Positions 16,386-25,774 of a DNA stretch of 64,000 nt are shown here, piece by piece. The notes beneath the pieces were generated by a model, which searched no databases, was not told the origin of the DNA, and saw nothing but the letters and a program-made list of their open reading frames with translations. Source of the DNA: Maribacter stanieri (lineage in GTDB: Bacteria > Bacteroidota > Bacteroidia > Flavobacteriales > Flavobacteriaceae); assembly GCF_900112245.1 (NCBI RefSeq), contig NZ_FOYX01000001.1, forward strand, positions 1,227,856 to 1,291,855, read 5' to 3'. Position 1 is the stretch's first letter; each line of letters begins with the position of its first letter. The position numbers were made by a program, and so were the translations under genes.

Positions 16386-16565
16386 ATGGCTGTTGGTAAT
16401 TCAAGAAAGTTAAAGCTTGATGAAAGCTTAGAGAAATTTAATGCAGGAATAGAAGATGCACAAACAAGTAAAGAAGATGTTGTGCGGCTTTACAAAGACA
16501 AGAACCATAGAGTAAAAAAAGAGTTGCGGTTTGAGTCCAAAATGAACAAATCGAAATTGGCATAA
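16386..16565 (+). CDS. Small hypothetical protein, 59 residues
   Basis: ATG 16386 to TAA 16565 encodes a very charged 59-residue protein beginning MAVGNSRKLKLDESLEKF and ending KMNKSKLA, with no Cys or Trp. It is Lys/Glu-rich and should be helical. No family is recognised. Reasons to call it real: a strong terminator begins four bases after the stop, it has typical codon use, and it has its own 189-base upstream spacer divergent from metG. An ATG at 16381 gives only a ten-codon frame. Confidence 0.6.
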   Translation: MAVGNSRKLKLDESLEKFNAGIEDAQTSKEDVVRLYKDKNHRVKKELRFESKMNKSKLA

Positions 16566-16568
16566 AAT

Positions 16569-16605
16569 AAAAAGCCCTATTCAATTTAATTGAATAGGGC
16601 TTTTT
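16569..16605. terminator. Bidirectional rho-independent terminator
   Basis: A near-perfect palindrome with 18-base arms, A5-GCCCTATTCAATT and its complement ending T5. It serves the 59-residue gene (plus) and the DUF1501 gene (minus), which converge here. Confidence 0.9.
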
Positions 16606-16622
16606 ACATAGTGGGAAACAGA

Positions 16623-18326
16623 TTAAACTACCATCACTGATTTACTCATTTTTTGGTTTTGTACATTAATACGATAAATGTACTTTCCTGTAGATAGTTG
16701 TTCGGGCATGCGCTCTCGTATATTTATTTCGGTAGAACCTTCAAACATCATTTCGTTAAAAACGGTGCCTAGTTTCTGACCAAGAATATTAAAAAGTTGA
16801 ATGTCTACATGTGCCGAAAATGGCATTTCTAAGTAGATATGTGGTGTACTGTCCGTTGGATAAAATGGTTTGTGAACAACGGCATTCAATAAATCTGGAT
16901 TAAAAGGTGTTTCAGCTTCTTCTCCAGGTGGTACTGGTGGTGTAACCTCACCATCACTGTACACTATATCTGGAAATGCTTCGCCACTACAGCTAAAACC
17001 TAAATCTACTGGTACATATGGTTTATAATTCAATAAATGTGCTTCTACCAAGGGTACATCTACACAAAGCCATTCTGCAAGAACAGTAGCATAGAGATCT
17101 CTAAAATCCATTGTGTATTCTAAATTACCTCTACCATCTGGGTCATCTAGTGTTGGGTGGTCGCCAACAAAGGCACTACCATTTAAACCGGATCCAAAAA
17201 ATAAGGTTGGCGTAGCTTTACCATGATCCGTACCATTTGATCCATTCTCGAAAATACGTCTACCAAATTCTGAAAAAGTCATACTCAATACTTTATCATC
17301 TTGTTGGGTAAAGGCTAAATCTTCATAGAAATTATTTACCGCTACAGATAAATTAGTCATTAGTTGAGCGTGAGCTTGCGGTTGATTACCATGAGTGTCA
17401 AAACCACCCATAGAAATCATAAAGACTTTTGTCCCTAAATTTCCTTTTATCAATCTGGCAATAAGTGCCAATTGACGTGCAAAGCTATTTTCTTGATATT
17501 CTACTTGATTTTGTCCACGTGTGTAAGCATCATGTATTACACCAGAATATTCATACGTAGTATTTGCAACCCCTCTTAAAAACTTAAGTTGGTCGCCATA
17601 CATACAATCATTAAATAAGGTCTCTTCTAAACCGTAAACGACTCCAGATTCCGCTATTTCCTCTAATTGATCAATGTTTGAGGTAACAAATGCATAATTG
17701 GTTTCATCTCCTTGAAATACCAAACTTCCAAACTGACCAATTTGAATGGCAGCAGGCGCCGCTGGTGGATTTATCAAATAATCTGGGTACATATTTTCAA
17801 AATGTCTACCCATCCAGCCAGTGTTTAAACCACTAAATCCTGTAGTTTCTATATCTGTATTGGCAAAAATATCTGAACCTGTAAAGTGCGATAAACTTTG
17901 TCCTTCATAACCTACACCGTGTACCGCTTTAAATTGACCTTCTTCCCACATAGGTGCTAAAGAATTCATGTAAGATGGAACCCCAAACTCATCGGTCAAT
18001 TTTAAAACCTTACTTTCTGGGATGTAGATATTAGGTCTGGCATTGGCATAACTATCATATTGTTCAATAGGAATAACAGTACTTAGTCCGTCATTACCTC
18101 CAGAAAGGCGAATTAGAATTAAAATATTGTCTGTTTCAGCACCTGCGATAGCCGCCGATAGTGGTGATGGCGCAGAAGCTGATAACATGTTAGAACCTAG
18201 CATCATTGAGCCTGATCCAGCAATTCCCATTGCTTGTAAAAAAGAGCGTCTGCTCCATGTTTTATGTTCATCATCATGACCTTCATGTTGAAGACCTTTA
18301 AATGGGGAGTGGTGTGTATTGCACAT
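16623..18326 (-). CDS. DUF1501 domain protein with Tat-like signal and type IX sorting domain
   Basis: 567 residues. A twin-arginine motif, SRRSFLQAMG (R26-R27), precedes a hydrophobic stretch, consistent with export by Tat. The DUF1501 domain (sulfatase/alkaline-phosphatase-like fold) spans about residues 45-440 and contains LIRLSGGNDGLSTVIP, SMGGFDTHGNQ and FGRRIFENGSNGTDHGKA. The last ~75 residues (VDIQLFNILGQKLG...KYIYRINVQ) form a type A type IX sorting domain. It sits 11 bases downstream of the DUF1800 gene. This pair is widely conserved; the biochemical function is not established. Confidence 0.9.
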   Translation of the reverse strand: MCNTHHSPFKGLQHEGHDDEHKTWSRRSFLQAMGIAGSGSMMLGSNMLSASAPSPLSAAIAGAETDNILILIRLSGGNDGLSTVIPIEQYDSYANARPNIYIPESKVLKLTDEFGVPSYMNSLAPMWEEGQFKAVHGVGYEGQSLSHFTGSDIFANTDIETTGFSGLNTGWMGRHFENMYPDYLINPPAAPAAIQIGQFGSLVFQGDETNYAFVTSNIDQLEEIAESGVVYGLEETLFNDCMYGDQLKFLRGVANTTYEYSGVIHDAYTRGQNQVEYQENSFARQLALIARLIKGNLGTKVFMISMGGFDTHGNQPQAHAQLMTNLSVAVNNFYEDLAFTQQDDKVLSMTFSEFGRRIFENGSNGTDHGKATPTLFFGSGLNGSAFVGDHPTLDDPDGRGNLEYTMDFRDLYATVLAEWLCVDVPLVEAHLLNYKPYVPVDLGFSCSGEAFPDIVYSDGEVTPPVPPGEEAETPFNPDLLNAVVHKPFYPTDSTPHIYLEMPFSAHVDIQLFNILGQKLGTVFNEMMFEGSTEINIRERMPEQLSTGKYIYRINVQNQKMSKSVMVV

Positions 18327-18337
18327 AGCAGTAGGTG

Positions 18338-19831
18338 TTATTTTAATTGAAACTCTGGTTGTCTAGCTAAATATTGAAATAGGAGGTATACTTGAAAAGG
18401 ACCTTGTTGCCAAGTGGCCAACGTCCAAGATTCTTGATTACCACCTTCATAGTAGACATCCTCTACATCGCTTCTAAATATGGTGAATGCTTTATTGTAT
18501 TCTTCTTCGTTTAGAAGTCCTTTGGGGAGAATAAAATCTATAATAAGTCTTGCAACATCATCAGGATTTGAACTGGTTAAACCGGCATTTCCTGAAATTT
18601 CTAGACCTAGTGTTCTAAACTGCTCATTGTCGGCCATATAGAATTCCTCTAAAATGCTTTCAATGGTAAGCCATCGCCCAATCATAAAATTGGTATTGAT
18701 CCAAGACCTGTTTCTTTGCCAACCGGCAACATCAAAAGGTTCAAATATTTCTTGACTTAATAATGCGCTATAATTTACCATTTCGGCAACATTGGTATCT
18801 GTATAGCTAAATCCTGATTCGTTTAGTGTATTAAAATAGAAATCTATAGGGCTCTTTATAATTACGCCGATAGCCTCATCGTCAAAAAAGTGTTGACTTT
18901 TAAAAAGAAGTCTTAATACCGGTGCCAACTCAAAATTATTAGAAACAAATGTAGCAGCTAAACCATCAATGATCAACTGTGCATTATTTGCTTCGTCTTT
19001 TGAATCTGGGTGTACAAAGAACTCATACAATTTACGGCAGATGAATTCTGCAATTTCTGGTGCTCTTTGTTCAAAGAGAATATTTATAACATCGTCATAA
19101 CCCCAGTTACCAGTTTGTCCTAAAATAGTTTTAGTACTGCCATCATGTTTAGTTGGGTCAAAAGCAACTGGAGAACATCCAATTTCACCACGTTCTACAT
19201 AGCCACTTAGAGCTTTTGCGGTCTCAATGATATCTTCTTCAGTATAGCCGTTGCCTTCACCAAGTGTAAAGAGCTCATAAAGTTCACGGCCATAATTTTC
19301 ATTAGGATTGTTACCATTATTGTAAACACCATCTAAGTAATATAACATGGCATTCGTTAACCCAATTTCACTGGTAAAGGTTTTGAAATTGCCCAAAGCG
19401 TTACGTTGTAAGCAATCTATGTATTCGTATAAATAAGAGTTACAGTTATATACGTCTAATTCCGTAACAAAATGATTGCTCCAGAAAAAGCTTAATCTAT
19501 CACGTAAATTGTTATTCAACAAGCCATTGGCATACGCCAATTGAAACTCAGATTTCTGCTCTCTTTTTAATTGATTGCTAGCATCGCTATCTGTTGGGTA
19601 ATTGGCATTGGTCCAATTTGCCCAAGCAGGAGTAGCTATTCCTGGCATGCTTAAGGCTTCATCAACCAAGCTATCTACCAACGCAGCGGCAGATTGACCG
19701 GTAGCCTGGTTTATGGTGGCGACAGAGGCACTAAATCCTAATCGTCTGTATAAATGTGATGCTCTTAGCTGATCTAGATTAGCTGTATACGGAGCAAGAG
19801 TAGAAGTATTACAATTAATGAAATATTCCAT
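18338..19831 (-). CDS. DUF1800 domain protein
   Basis: 497 residues. The DUF1800 signature is clear: HLYRRLGFSAS near residue 27, FFWSNHFVTEL, ENYGRELYELFTLGEGNGYTE, and FICRKLYEFFVHPD. No signal peptide is visible from the chosen start (MEYFINCNTSTLAPY), so either it is exported with the Tat partner or the true start differs. No better start lies upstream in frame. It forms a two-gene operon with the DUF1501 protein. The function is unknown; the pair is often found with surface or polymer-related genes in Bacteroidota and Planctomycetota. Confidence 0.9.
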   Translation of the reverse strand: MEYFINCNTSTLAPYTANLDQLRASHLYRRLGFSASVATINQATGQSAAALVDSLVDEALSMPGIATPAWANWTNANYPTDSDASNQLKREQKSEFQLAYANGLLNNNLRDRLSFFWSNHFVTELDVYNCNSYLYEYIDCLQRNALGNFKTFTSEIGLTNAMLYYLDGVYNNGNNPNENYGRELYELFTLGEGNGYTEEDIIETAKALSGYVERGEIGCSPVAFDPTKHDGSTKTILGQTGNWGYDDVINILFEQRAPEIAEFICRKLYEFFVHPDSKDEANNAQLIIDGLAATFVSNNFELAPVLRLLFKSQHFFDDEAIGVIIKSPIDFYFNTLNESGFSYTDTNVAEMVNYSALLSQEIFEPFDVAGWQRNRSWINTNFMIGRWLTIESILEEFYMADNEQFRTLGLEISGNAGLTSSNPDDVARLIIDFILPKGLLNEEEYNKAFTIFRSDVEDVYYEGGNQESWTLATWQQGPFQVYLLFQYLARQPEFQLK

Positions 19832-20017
19832 ATCTTAAAATAGGCGTTTGTATTACGTTCGTAGAGTTGGGGCTTCTATGCTAAACGTCTCGAAATTTGG
19901 TATAGTATTTAAAACTATCTATTTTCGATAATCAGAAGTCAAATAACGAGATTTATTGGTAAAAAGGCGTTAAAATTCCAATATTTTCGATGAATTGCAC
20001 AATCCACAAACAACATC

Positions 20018-20377
20018 ATGGGAAAACACAATGAATTTGGAAAAGAAGGGGAACAGATAGCGGTTGATTTTCTCAAAAAGAACGGATATACAATTACATA
20101 TAAAAATTATAGATACCTGCAGGCCGAAATTGATATTATAGCACGAAAGGGTGATATTTTGGCGATTGTTGAAGTTCGTTCAAGAAGTTCAGATTTTATA
20201 GAGAATATAGCTGAAACGGTTACCGTTAAAAAAATTAAACTATTGGTTATGGCGGCAGACCACTATATAACAGATAATAATCTTGATGTTGAAGTGCGTT
20301 TTGATATTATTACCATCCTCAAAAATAAGAGTAAATTTGAGTTAGAACATTTAGAATCTGCCTTTTATCATTTCTGA
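20018..20377 (+). CDS. YraN family endonuclease-like protein (UPF0102)
   Basis: A 119-residue restriction-nuclease-like fold of the YraN family. GKEGEQIAVDFLKKNGY is the usual N-terminal helix. The catalytic-type residues E37-x-D39 (AEIDIIA) and E52-V-R54 (IVEVRSR) are present, although the usual Lys of the ExK motif is Arg here. The family is implicated in DNA recombination or processing. It is divergent from the DUF1800 gene and followed by a small hairpin. Confidence 0.88.
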   Translation: MGKHNEFGKEGEQIAVDFLKKNGYTITYKNYRYLQAEIDIIARKGDILAIVEVRSRSSDFIENIAETVTVKKIKLLVMAADHYITDNNLDVEVRFDIITILKNKSKFELEHLESAFYHF

Positions 20378-20379
20378 GT

Positions 20380-20400
20380 AATCTACTAAAAGAGTAGATT
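20380..20400 (+). terminator. Short hairpin after yraN
   Basis: AATCTACT and AGTAGATT are separated by five bases, directly after the yraN stop. The T-tract is short (TTTATT), so this is a weak or partial terminator. Confidence 0.5.
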
Positions 20401-20413
20401 TATTAAAAAACAT

Positions 20414-20445
20414 TTTGTTTTATTTGTAACAAGTTGTTATATTTG
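20414..20445 (+). promoter_or_regulatory. Complete Bacteroidota promoter for the ACT-like gene
   Basis: The -33 TTTG is at 20414-20417 and the -7 TATATTTG at 20438-20445, with a 20-base spacer. Both match the TTTG / TAnnTTTG consensus of the main Bacteroidota sigma factor. The start codon follows 20 bases later. Confidence 0.75.
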
Positions 20446-20465
20446 CACAACAACCATACAGTAAA

Positions 20466-21125
20466 ATGAAAACAATATCATCAGTCGTTGAAGAGTACAT
20501 TAAGAAAAAGCCATTTTTACAAAGTGCTCTAGCACAGGGTATCATCAATCTTACATCACTATCTAGGATAGTAAAACCAGAGATTGAGCATGAATTAGGT
20601 AAAGACATTCGTAATGGTGCAATCGTTATGGCATTGAAACGCCTATCTGATGATCTTGAATTTAGGGCAACCCATAAAATTTTAAAAGTTCTAAAAAATA
20701 TAGGAGAGATAACTGTGCGTTCTTCACTAACGGATTATACTTTTTTAGCTTCGGATAAAATATTGGTACATCAAGCTAAATTGCTAGAAGAAATCAATAA
20801 TAATCAAGATGTTTTTTATACTTCTAGCCGTGGTGTAAATGAGATTAACATTGTAATAAGCAATGTGATGGATAAAACAGTTGAAAAACTGTTCAAGGAT
20901 GAAAAATGCACTCAAAAAGCAGAAGAGCTTTCTTCTATTACGGTAAAGTTACCTGCTGAGAATGTTTCTGTACCTGGTATCTATTACTTTATCTTTCAAA
21001 GATTAGCTTGGGAAGGTATTGTGCTTTACGAAGTAATATCTACAACTAATGAGTTTACCATTTTAGTAAATGACGAACAAGTAGATATGGCCTTTAAAAC
21101 AATAAAGGATTTAAAATCTCTTTAG
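20466..21125 (+). CDS. Hypothetical protein with a C-terminal ACT-like region
   Basis: 219 residues, not membrane-bound and without a signal. The N-terminal ~75 residues are helical and include DIRNGAIVMALKRLSDDLE, a possible DNA-binding-like helix pair. Residues about 167-218 (VPGIYYFIFQRLAWEGIVLYEVI then EFTILVNDEQVDMAF) have the beta-alpha-beta-beta pattern and Pro-Gly turn of ACT domains, as in aspartate kinases. That suggests an amino-acid-sensing regulator, but this is inference. A consensus promoter precedes it. The 3' end overlaps the convergent TlpA-like gene by four bases. Confidence 0.6.
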   Translation: MKTISSVVEEYIKKKPFLQSALAQGIINLTSLSRIVKPEIEHELGKDIRNGAIVMALKRLSDDLEFRATHKILKVLKNIGEITVRSSLTDYTFLASDKILVHQAKLLEEINNNQDVFYTSSRGVNEINIVISNVMDKTVEKLFKDEKCTQKAEELSSITVKLPAENVSVPGIYYFIFQRLAWEGIVLYEVISTTNEFTILVNDEQVDMAFKTIKDLKSL

Positions 21126-22441
21126 TTTTCTAGAAATTCTACTACTTCTTTATCAGATTCAGGTTTAGCTAAGAATCTTTTCTCACTGTCAAGAATAAAA
21201 TAGGTAGGTGTGCTTTGAATGCCAAAAGTTTGTGCATAATCGCTCTCCCATCTGCCTAAAGCGATGGCGTGATTAAATGCCGGTAAAGTAGCAGATACTT
21301 TTTTCCAGTTAATGTTGTCATCTTCTAAGCCAACAGCTATTATTTTAAGGCCTTCGTAATCTTTCAATTCTTTATGAAGTTGAGGAAGTTCTTTAAGACA
21401 ATGAGAACAGGTACTGCTCCAAAAAACAAGCAAATAATTTTCAGCTTTCTCCATGGTCAAAAGTGAGTGTTTTTTGCCATTTGCTTCCCAGGTAATATCT
21501 GGGGATACAGCGCCTATTCTTAATCTAGATGCTATCTCAATCTCATCGACTAATTTTTGATTGTCATTAGCAAGTGCCGATTTCTTTAAATGGTTCTTGA
21601 AAATAAAATCTTGTACTGAGCCCATTTCATTGACCTCAGCAATTTTCCATAATTGATGAAGCGCCTTAACTTGAAATCCGTTAGGTGTGGTTTTAATGAA
21701 ATCTGCAGTAGTTCTAATGTTTTTGTTAATTTCAATTTCTAGCTGCTCTTTTGTTTTAATGTCAGCAGGAAGTGCAGAGAAAACATAGCTAGCGAACTTA
21801 TCGGTTAAGAAATTAGACCCTTGTAAAATAGGATCATTGATGTTTAGATTATCGAAATGATGCTGCTTCTTGTTTTTTAGAAAAGTTTCTAAATTTTCGA
21901 ATTCAGTGGGTATGTAACTTCTATTTGCTTTAATAAATTTATGTGCTATGCTACTAGCATGTTCTTCTTCAAAATTGGTTTGTATCGTTTTTAGTTCTTT
22001 TAAAATTGCCCCATATTCTTTTTTAGAATCATTACCGGTCTCATAATATTCTAACAATCTATCTTGTGCTGCGGTTATTTTAGAAAAATATTCATGATAC
22101 CATTTATTTTCTTCTGAATTAGTAATTGTCAATCCATTTTGAAGATTGAAATTAAATTTCACATCTTCTTTTTTATTGTAAATAACATCAATATAAAACT
22201 CATCTTGTGGTACGGCATATACTAATCTATACATACCCGCTTGTGCCGTAGCTGGCATTTCTAGTGTAAAAGAACCTTCTTTTATAGCAGTATCAGTACT
22301 ATAGCGTTCCCCGTTTGGTGTTAACTCATATGCTATAAGCCATTTAAAATCTTTTGGAGGAGAAAAATTTCCTGAGATTGATCCTTGTGCTAATATATTT
22401 AGGGAGGTAAGTAAAAGGCAAAAACTAGTTATAACTTTCAT
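21122..22441 (-). CDS. TlpA-like thioredoxin family protein with N-terminal DUF4369-like domain
   Basis: 439 residues. A signal peptide (1-19, ending NILAQ) is followed by a beta-rich DUF4369-like region (about 20-110), a long helical linker and a C-terminal TlpA/AhpC thioredoxin fold (about 312-438). The active site is C345-S-H-C348 in LVFWSSTCSHCLKELPQLH. The cis-Pro loop is TPTYFIL. It is likely a periplasmic or surface-exposed thiol-disulfide oxidoreductase; such proteins are abundant in Flavobacteriaceae. It stands alone. Confidence 0.88.
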   Translation of the reverse strand: MKVITSFCLLLTSLNILAQGSISGNFSPPKDFKWLIAYELTPNGERYSTDTAIKEGSFTLEMPATAQAGMYRLVYAVPQDEFYIDVIYNKKEDVKFNFNLQNGLTITNSEENKWYHEYFSKITAAQDRLLEYYETGNDSKKEYGAILKELKTIQTNFEEEHASSIAHKFIKANRSYIPTEFENLETFLKNKKQHHFDNLNINDPILQGSNFLTDKFASYVFSALPADIKTKEQLEIEINKNIRTTADFIKTTPNGFQVKALHQLWKIAEVNEMGSVQDFIFKNHLKKSALANDNQKLVDEIEIASRLRIGAVSPDITWEANGKKHSLLTMEKAENYLLVFWSSTCSHCLKELPQLHKELKDYEGLKIIAVGLEDDNINWKKVSATLPAFNHAIALGRWESDYAQTFGIQSTPTYFILDSEKRFLAKPESDKEVVEFLEN

Positions 22442-22607
22442 GATGATGTAAAAACAATTATCGGACCAACATTGATAGAATCGTTCAAAAATTTTGGCTA
22501 TTCTAATTCTGAAATTCCTTATTCATTAGTATTGGAGTGAAGTATATACTTTTCAATGAATAAAAGTAATAATCAAGAGGCAAATGAGGGCTTTAATTCT
22601 GAAAAGG

Positions 22608-22949
22608 TTATGATAATTCTTTTTCAATTCCCATGTGACTTAGTGCTTCAGATATTTTAATAAGTTCCTTTTCATGAACATAACCATCAGAAATGGCCAC
22701 ATCATCTAATAATTTAGCTAACTCTTTTTTCTTAGGTAAAGACATTAGTTTAATAATATTGAATGCTTTGTCTTTATCTAGATTACGAGCTTGACCTACA
22801 AAGAAACTATCAAAAGTAAAACGCTCCATTAATTGCGTAAGAAATCGCATTTCTGCCGGTGCCACTTTGCTATCGGCTAGAATAACGTAATCAACCATTT
22901 TCACGACGGCTAATTTCTCTTCTTTTGTAAAATCTATTATACTACTCAT
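22608..22949 (-). CDS. TerB-like protein (second of a tandem pair)
   Basis: 113 residues, all helical, of the TerB/DjlA N-terminal-like type. Two acidic turns of the form ADSKVAPAE and SDGYVHEKE recur about 60 residues apart, which is the TerB internal duplication with metal-binding-type Asp/Glu. TerB-like proteins are linked to tellurite and stress phenotypes elsewhere; the function here is unknown. The start codon overlaps the stop of the upstream paralogue by one base (TAATG), so translation is probably coupled. Confidence 0.7.
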   Translation of the reverse strand: MSSIIDFTKEEKLAVVKMVDYVILADSKVAPAEMRFLTQLMERFTFDSFFVGQARNLDKDKAFNIIKLMSLPKKKELAKLLDDVAISDGYVHEKELIKISEALSHMGIEKELS

Positions 22950-23278
22950 TACTCTGTTTCTTCTCCTAATCCAATGTTTATGAATGTTTCTATGATAAGA
23001 TCCATTTCTTTTTTATGGACAGCTCCATCTGCAATTGCAACTTCATCTAGAATATCTGCCAAAGCTTTCTTTTGTTCGTGCGGTAAATTGTAAAGTGTAA
23101 CTATTGCATTGTCATAATCTAGCAACTTTGCGCGCTCTAAGAATGCGTCGTCAAAACCAATTGTACTTTTTAGTTTGTTCAATGTTTCTAACTCAGCCGG
23201 GTGAACTTTACCATCTGCCTTTATAACTTCATAAATCATCTTAACAAAGGCTGCTTTTACAAACTCTTCAAACTCCAT
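22949..23278 (-). CDS. TerB-like protein (first of a tandem pair)
   Basis: 109 residues with the same two acidic turns, KADGKVHPAELETL and IADGAVHKKEMDLI, and the same helical spacing as its neighbours at 22608-22949 and 25775-26119. All three share the middle pattern GFDDAFLERAKLLDYDNA or its equivalents and LADILDEVAIADG. It is the first gene of a coupled pair. The function is unknown. Confidence 0.7.
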   Translation of the reverse strand: MEFEEFVKAAFVKMIYEVIKADGKVHPAELETLNKLKSTIGFDDAFLERAKLLDYDNAIVTLYNLPHEQKKALADILDEVAIADGAVHKKEMDLIIETFINIGLGEETE

Positions 23279-23379
23279 GCTTTTTATTTTGGAGTTGAAA
23301 GATAAGGAAAAGGACAGTACTTTTAAATAACTCTTTAAATGAGTTTCTCTGCAATATTAAAAATTAACAGCTAAAATCA

Positions 23380-24642
23380 TTAAAATGGGTATGGACCATA
23401 AACTGCATCTCTAAATTGTTTGTGCAAACCTATTTGATCATATGGAAATAACTGTACAAACATAACGGCAGTTAACTCATTTACCGGGTCGACCCAAAAT
23501 AAAGTAGAGGCAGCTCCATCCCAATAAAATTCACCTACTACACCATGGTTTTCTTCTGGAGTTTTTGGTGGTGCTACACGAACGGCAAAGTCAATACCAA
23601 ATCCTACCTGCCCTTTAGTTGGTAACCATGAACGTTCTGTAATACTATCTGCCAATTGGTTGGTAGCCATTAATTTTATAGTTTCAGGTTTAAGAATTTG
23701 CACAGTATCTAAACTACCTTCGTGTACAAGCATTTGGGCAAAACGCATATAATTATCTAAAGTAGAAGTAAGACCAGAACCGCCACGTGTTAATGGCCAA
23801 TGTACTGTATAATTGCTGTATGTTATTGTGTCTTGTACTAATACACCTTCATCTTTTCTAATGTATAGTTTGGCGAACCGGTCTCTATCTTCTTCAGGAA
23901 TATAATATCTGGTCTCGTTCATCTCAAGAGGACTTAGCAGATGTTTTTGTACATATTCGCCATAAGGTTTTCCGGAAATTCTTTCAACCAGTAAAGCTTG
24001 CACATCTACACTTGGTCCATATTCCCATTGAGTACCAGGCTGAAACCATAAAGGAACTTCTCCCATTTTTTTTCCCATTTGGGTAAGGGTGTTTTCTCGG
24101 TTCATTGCGTCTGCATCCTTAAATAACTTGCTTAAGCCAGGTATGTCATCTCTATTTGGGAAACCTGCAGTATGTCTTGTAATATCTCTAATAGTTATTT
24201 CTCTATGTAACGGTTCGGTTAACACATTTCCTTTAGCATCTACCCCTGTGTAAACGGTCATGTTTGCAAATTCAGGAATATACTTAGAAATTGGTTCGTC
24301 TAACTTAAATTTACCTTCTTCATATAGAGTCATCAAAGCAGTGCCTGTAATTGGCTTAGTCATAGAATAGATTTGAACAATCGTATTCCTGTCCATCAGT
24401 TTATTTGCAGCAATGTCTGCGTAACCAAATGCATTGTAATATACTTCTTCTCCTTTTTCGAATATTAGTGCAGAAACACCAGCTATGTTTTTTGCATCTA
24501 CAAAACTTTTAAGAACAGAATCTATTCGAGCTTTTGCAGTTGTTGTAATTATTTCTGGTTCTACAACGGCCTCTTTTTTTGCAGATTCTTTGCATGAGGT
24601 TACAATTAAAAGTAGCGTAAAGTAATAAAGTAATTTTTTCAT
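23380..24642 (-). CDS. Serine hydrolase of the beta-lactamase / class C family, lipoprotein
   Basis: About 420 residues from MKKLLYYF (24642). This start yields a lipoprotein signal with Cys17 in IVTSCKES; the longer frame to 24732 adds 30 residues that would overlap the previous gene. The nucleophile motif is S93-M-T-K96 (IYSMTKPITG), the Tyr motif is Y208-G-P, and HTAGFP and RGGSGL appear as expected. The family includes esterases, DD-peptidases and beta-lactamases. The Tyr-Gly-Pro in place of Tyr-x-Asn favours an esterase-type enzyme over a true AmpC, but this is not certain. It is downstream of the reductase gene by 65 bases. Confidence 0.88.
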   Translation of the reverse strand: MKKLLYYFTLLLIVTSCKESAKKEAVVEPEIITTTAKARIDSVLKSFVDAKNIAGVSALIFEKGEEVYYNAFGYADIAANKLMDRNTIVQIYSMTKPITGTALMTLYEEGKFKLDEPISKYIPEFANMTVYTGVDAKGNVLTEPLHREITIRDITRHTAGFPNRDDIPGLSKLFKDADAMNRENTLTQMGKKMGEVPLWFQPGTQWEYGPSVDVQALLVERISGKPYGEYVQKHLLSPLEMNETRYYIPEEDRDRFAKLYIRKDEGVLVQDTITYSNYTVHWPLTRGGSGLTSTLDNYMRFAQMLVHEGSLDTVQILKPETIKLMATNQLADSITERSWLPTKGQVGFGIDFAVRVAPPKTPEENHGVVGEFYWDGAASTLFWVDPVNELTAVMFVQLFPYDQIGLHKQFRDAVYGPYPF

Positions 24643-24707
24643 GATTGTTAGGTTGATATGAGTGTTTTGAAAGTACGAAAATAAAATAAGCGAGTTTAAG
24701 TCTAGTT

Positions 24708-25715
24708 TTACAATTGAAGTACTTGTTCCCATATTTTAGAATTTACCATCATGCCTTCTTTTTGATTTTTTAATCTAGTAGAGAGGGTTCGTTCTCCTGG
24801 GTAAAAGGTTTTATTACCCATTTTCATTGGTGGACCATCATGGGTGAATTGGATAATCTCGTTCAATAAGTTTTCTTGGATTTCGGCATCTGAAAAAGTT
24901 GATGGGTCTATACACATAAACACCTGTGATAATGCGGCCTCATTTTTTTTCAGTCCAATTTTATAAGTAGAATTACCCGCAGAAAGTAAAGTTGCCAGCA
25001 TATCTAAAATCATAGAAAGGGCAGATCCTTTCCAATATCCTACAGGTAATGCTCTACCAGAATTCATAATGTCTTTAGGATTCTTACTCAATTGATTATT
25101 CGAATCCCATCCACCATTAAAAGGAAGCTCTTCGTTTTTTAAATCTAAACTTTGCATTTTCCCGAATGAAAATTGAGATAATGCCATGTCTAATACTACA
25201 TGTCCTTCTTTTCTAGGTATGGAAATCACTAAGGGATTATTACCAATTCTATTTTCTTGACCGCCCCACGCTGGCATATTGGGAATTGTATTGGTGAACA
25301 TAATAGAAATGCAACCTTGTTCTGCAGCTCGCCAACCGTAGGTGCCACCACGCATCCAATGATTAGTATTTCTAAGCGCAACTAAACCCATACCATTTGC
25401 CTTTGCCAAATCAATTGCTCTATCGGTACATTTTAAGGCATTTAATATCCCTGAGCCTAAGTTTCCATCCCAGCGTTCTATACTGCCCATAGAAGTTACT
25501 TTACTTGCTATAGCATCTATATCTATTAAACCTTTGTTGATGTAGTCTATAAAAACTGGAACTCTATTAATACCATGCGAGTAAATACCATCTATGCTAC
25601 TTTCTGTGTGAATTTTAGCAAGTGTTTCTGCTTGTACTTTAGAGAAGGAATATTTAAGGAACAATTTGGATAGAACCAATTTCATTTCCTCAGATGAAAC
25701 TTTGATTTCGCTCAA
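24708..25715 (-). CDS. Malate/L-lactate dehydrogenase family oxidoreductase, YiaK-like
   Basis: 335 residues of the Ldh_2 family. The catalytic His lies in YSHGINRVPVF (H47), and NTNHWMRGGTYGW and FTNTIPNMPAWGG are typical of YiaK (2,3-diketo-L-gulonate reductase). The enzyme reduces a 2-keto acid with NAD(P)H in the cytoplasm. The local sequence is closer to YiaK than to malate or ureidoglycolate dehydrogenases, although no other ascorbate or gulonate genes are nearby. It lies between a TerB-like gene and the serine hydrolase on the same strand. Confidence 0.85.
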   Translation of the reverse strand: MSEIKVSSEEMKLVLSKLFLKYSFSKVQAETLAKIHTESSIDGIYSHGINRVPVFIDYINKGLIDIDAIASKVTSMGSIERWDGNLGSGILNALKCTDRAIDLAKANGMGLVALRNTNHWMRGGTYGWRAAEQGCISIMFTNTIPNMPAWGGQENRIGNNPLVISIPRKEGHVVLDMALSQFSFGKMQSLDLKNEELPFNGGWDSNNQLSKNPKDIMNSGRALPVGYWKGSALSMILDMLATLLSAGNSTYKIGLKKNEAALSQVFMCIDPSTFSDAEIQENLLNEIIQFTHDGPPMKMGNKTFYPGERTLSTRLKNQKEGMMVNSKIWEQVLQL

Positions 25716-25774
25716 AACGATGTATTTATATTAATTACAACCGTAAGATACGCAAGAAGTTTTTGCTTTAAAAC

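Noticed and set aside
22519..22563. TTATTCATT / AATGAATAA inverted repeat before the TerB-like pair
   Set aside because: The arms are AT-only with a 27-base loop, so chance is a sufficient explanation.
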